A DNA stretch of 64,000 nt from Choristoneura fumiferana (Eukaryota > Arthropoda > Insecta > Lepidoptera > Tortricidae): contig NC_133479.1 in assembly GCF_025370935.1 (NCBI RefSeq), positions 16,347,212 through 16,411,211 of the forward strand. Reading direction: 5' to 3'. The notes under the pieces were generated by a model that saw nothing but the letters and a program-made list of their open reading frames with translations, ran no database searches and was not told the origin of the DNA. Below are positions 63,181 through 64,000 of the stretch, one piece after another. The translations under genes and the position numbers were made by a program. Numbering within the stretch: position 1 is the stretch's first letter; every line of letters begins with the position of its first letter.

Positions 63181-64000
63181 ACCTATATTTCTTCAGAAAG
63201 CGCGTTTTATTATTAGTTTTCAGACGTTTCATTGAATTCTGTTCACTCAATAACATATTGGAATTCAATATAGATCTCTTTGAGATGTAGATTTGTTTGG
63301 GAATTTTATTAAAAAAAAAGTTTACGTTTTGAACGAGTGTATTTCTTATCCTATAATTAGATCTCAGGAATAATACATACATAAGTATCTCATATCTGAC
63401 AAAATTCGAAGAACCTTCTTAAGTAGAAACTTACTTACAGGCAGTAATTAGTTAATAATTTTAAGTTTCAACGATAATTTTCCGCTAAGAAGTGCAATCA
63501 CATCAGAAACATAAATGTGGAAACAGGAGCCAAGTTCAATGCCTACCAAGAAAGTAGGAATATGGTGGCTTCTCCAACAAACAACTTAATCTGTCATCTC
63601 CCAGGATAACAGGATCAAAGGAATTTGGGCACAAATTTGTGCTTCTGGGAGAGTACAGGTTAATTGAGATTAAATAGTTGCCAATTTATGTAAATAATCC
63701 TGAAAGGACGAAGCAAATAACTTAGGATAAATTGAAGCTCATTATTTGACTTGGCTGGTTCGTACTTACTACTTAGTCAAATTCAAAATATCATATTTAA
63801 TGAACATCGAATATACCACCAACAAGTTATTATTATCTGCTACAACCGGGACTTAATTGGAGACTAAAATCACGAGTAAACCACCCGCTGTAATGCGCTT
63901 GAAACGTCGAGGTAACTTATGCAGTACACAATATGTATAAAAATCGCGGAGGCTTAAAACATTATAAGTTATTGTTATTATAAGCTTCGTTATCGATAAC
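63181..64000. other. No recognised feature
   Basis: AT-rich to the window edge, no supported gene. Confidence 0.45.

Overview
The window looks like non-coding DNA from a moth or butterfly (Lepidoptera). This is inferred from its AT-rich base composition and its dense load of interspersed repeats typical of that order: Lep1-type Helitrons starting TCCCACTAATATTATAAATG and ending CTAG, tRNA-derived SINEs, RTE-like LINE ends with ATG or TATG tails, the GGCCAAGTGCGAGTCGG repeat, and many short foldback MITEs. No complete gene, rRNA, credible tRNA gene, CRISPR array or prokaryotic gene layout is visible. Nearly all of the short open frames are chance frames or lie in repeats.

Host coding content is limited to two exon-like segments and one weak candidate. 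A 124-nt internal exon lies at 33115-33238 (+), with AG/GT borders and 41 in-frame codons. A 122-nt coding block that ends in a stop lies at 62110-62231 (-), with a consensus donor further on. A weak candidate exon starts at 5544 (+). None could be named. The first two lie on opposite strands and are flanked by repeats, which fits introns of two large genes or gene-intron-intergenic sequence.

Layout: 1-4 kb holds MITEs, SINE-1, SINE-2 and three Helitrons. At 5-8.4 kb are a LINE 3' end, a PIF/Harbinger-like MITE, a nested LINE-J insertion and a Penelope-like fragment. At 9-16.5 kb are composite nested repeats, including a Helitron split by other elements. At 16.8-21.1 kb are foldback MITEs, RTE and another LINE remnant, and a 31-bp perfect inverted repeat enclosing a hammerhead-ribozyme-like motif. 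About 23-26.4 kb is repeat-poor. At 26.4-34.9 kb are SINEs, LINE ends, a hAT MITE, the first exon and Helitron remnants. At 35-41.3 kb are MITEs, an RTE C-terminal remnant and a 1.08-kb TIR element with subterminal repeats. At 42-48 kb are SINE-3 copies, one of them an inverted pair flanked by a 12-bp duplication, plus LINE-J. About 49.7-52.8 kb is quiet. At 53.5-54.3 kb is a broken mobile-element-like reading frame interrupted by a SINE-3. At 56-61.5 kb are repeats, foldbacks and a 500-bp hairpin element. The second exon lies at 62.1 kb.

Family labels used below are local. SINE-1 has the head GCCTAGTGGTTTGACC. SINE-2 has the head GAATAGCGAAGTGG. SINE-3 has the head CAGCAGTGGTGTAGGGG. LINE-J has the 3' end CCATCCAGTCGAATAAAA. 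The GGCCAAG repeat begins CCGGCCAAG and ends GGAACCCTAAAA. The CGACGC MITE has ends AACCCCCGAC and GTCGGGGGTT. The genes do not form a visible pathway. What the window records is layered transposon insertion.
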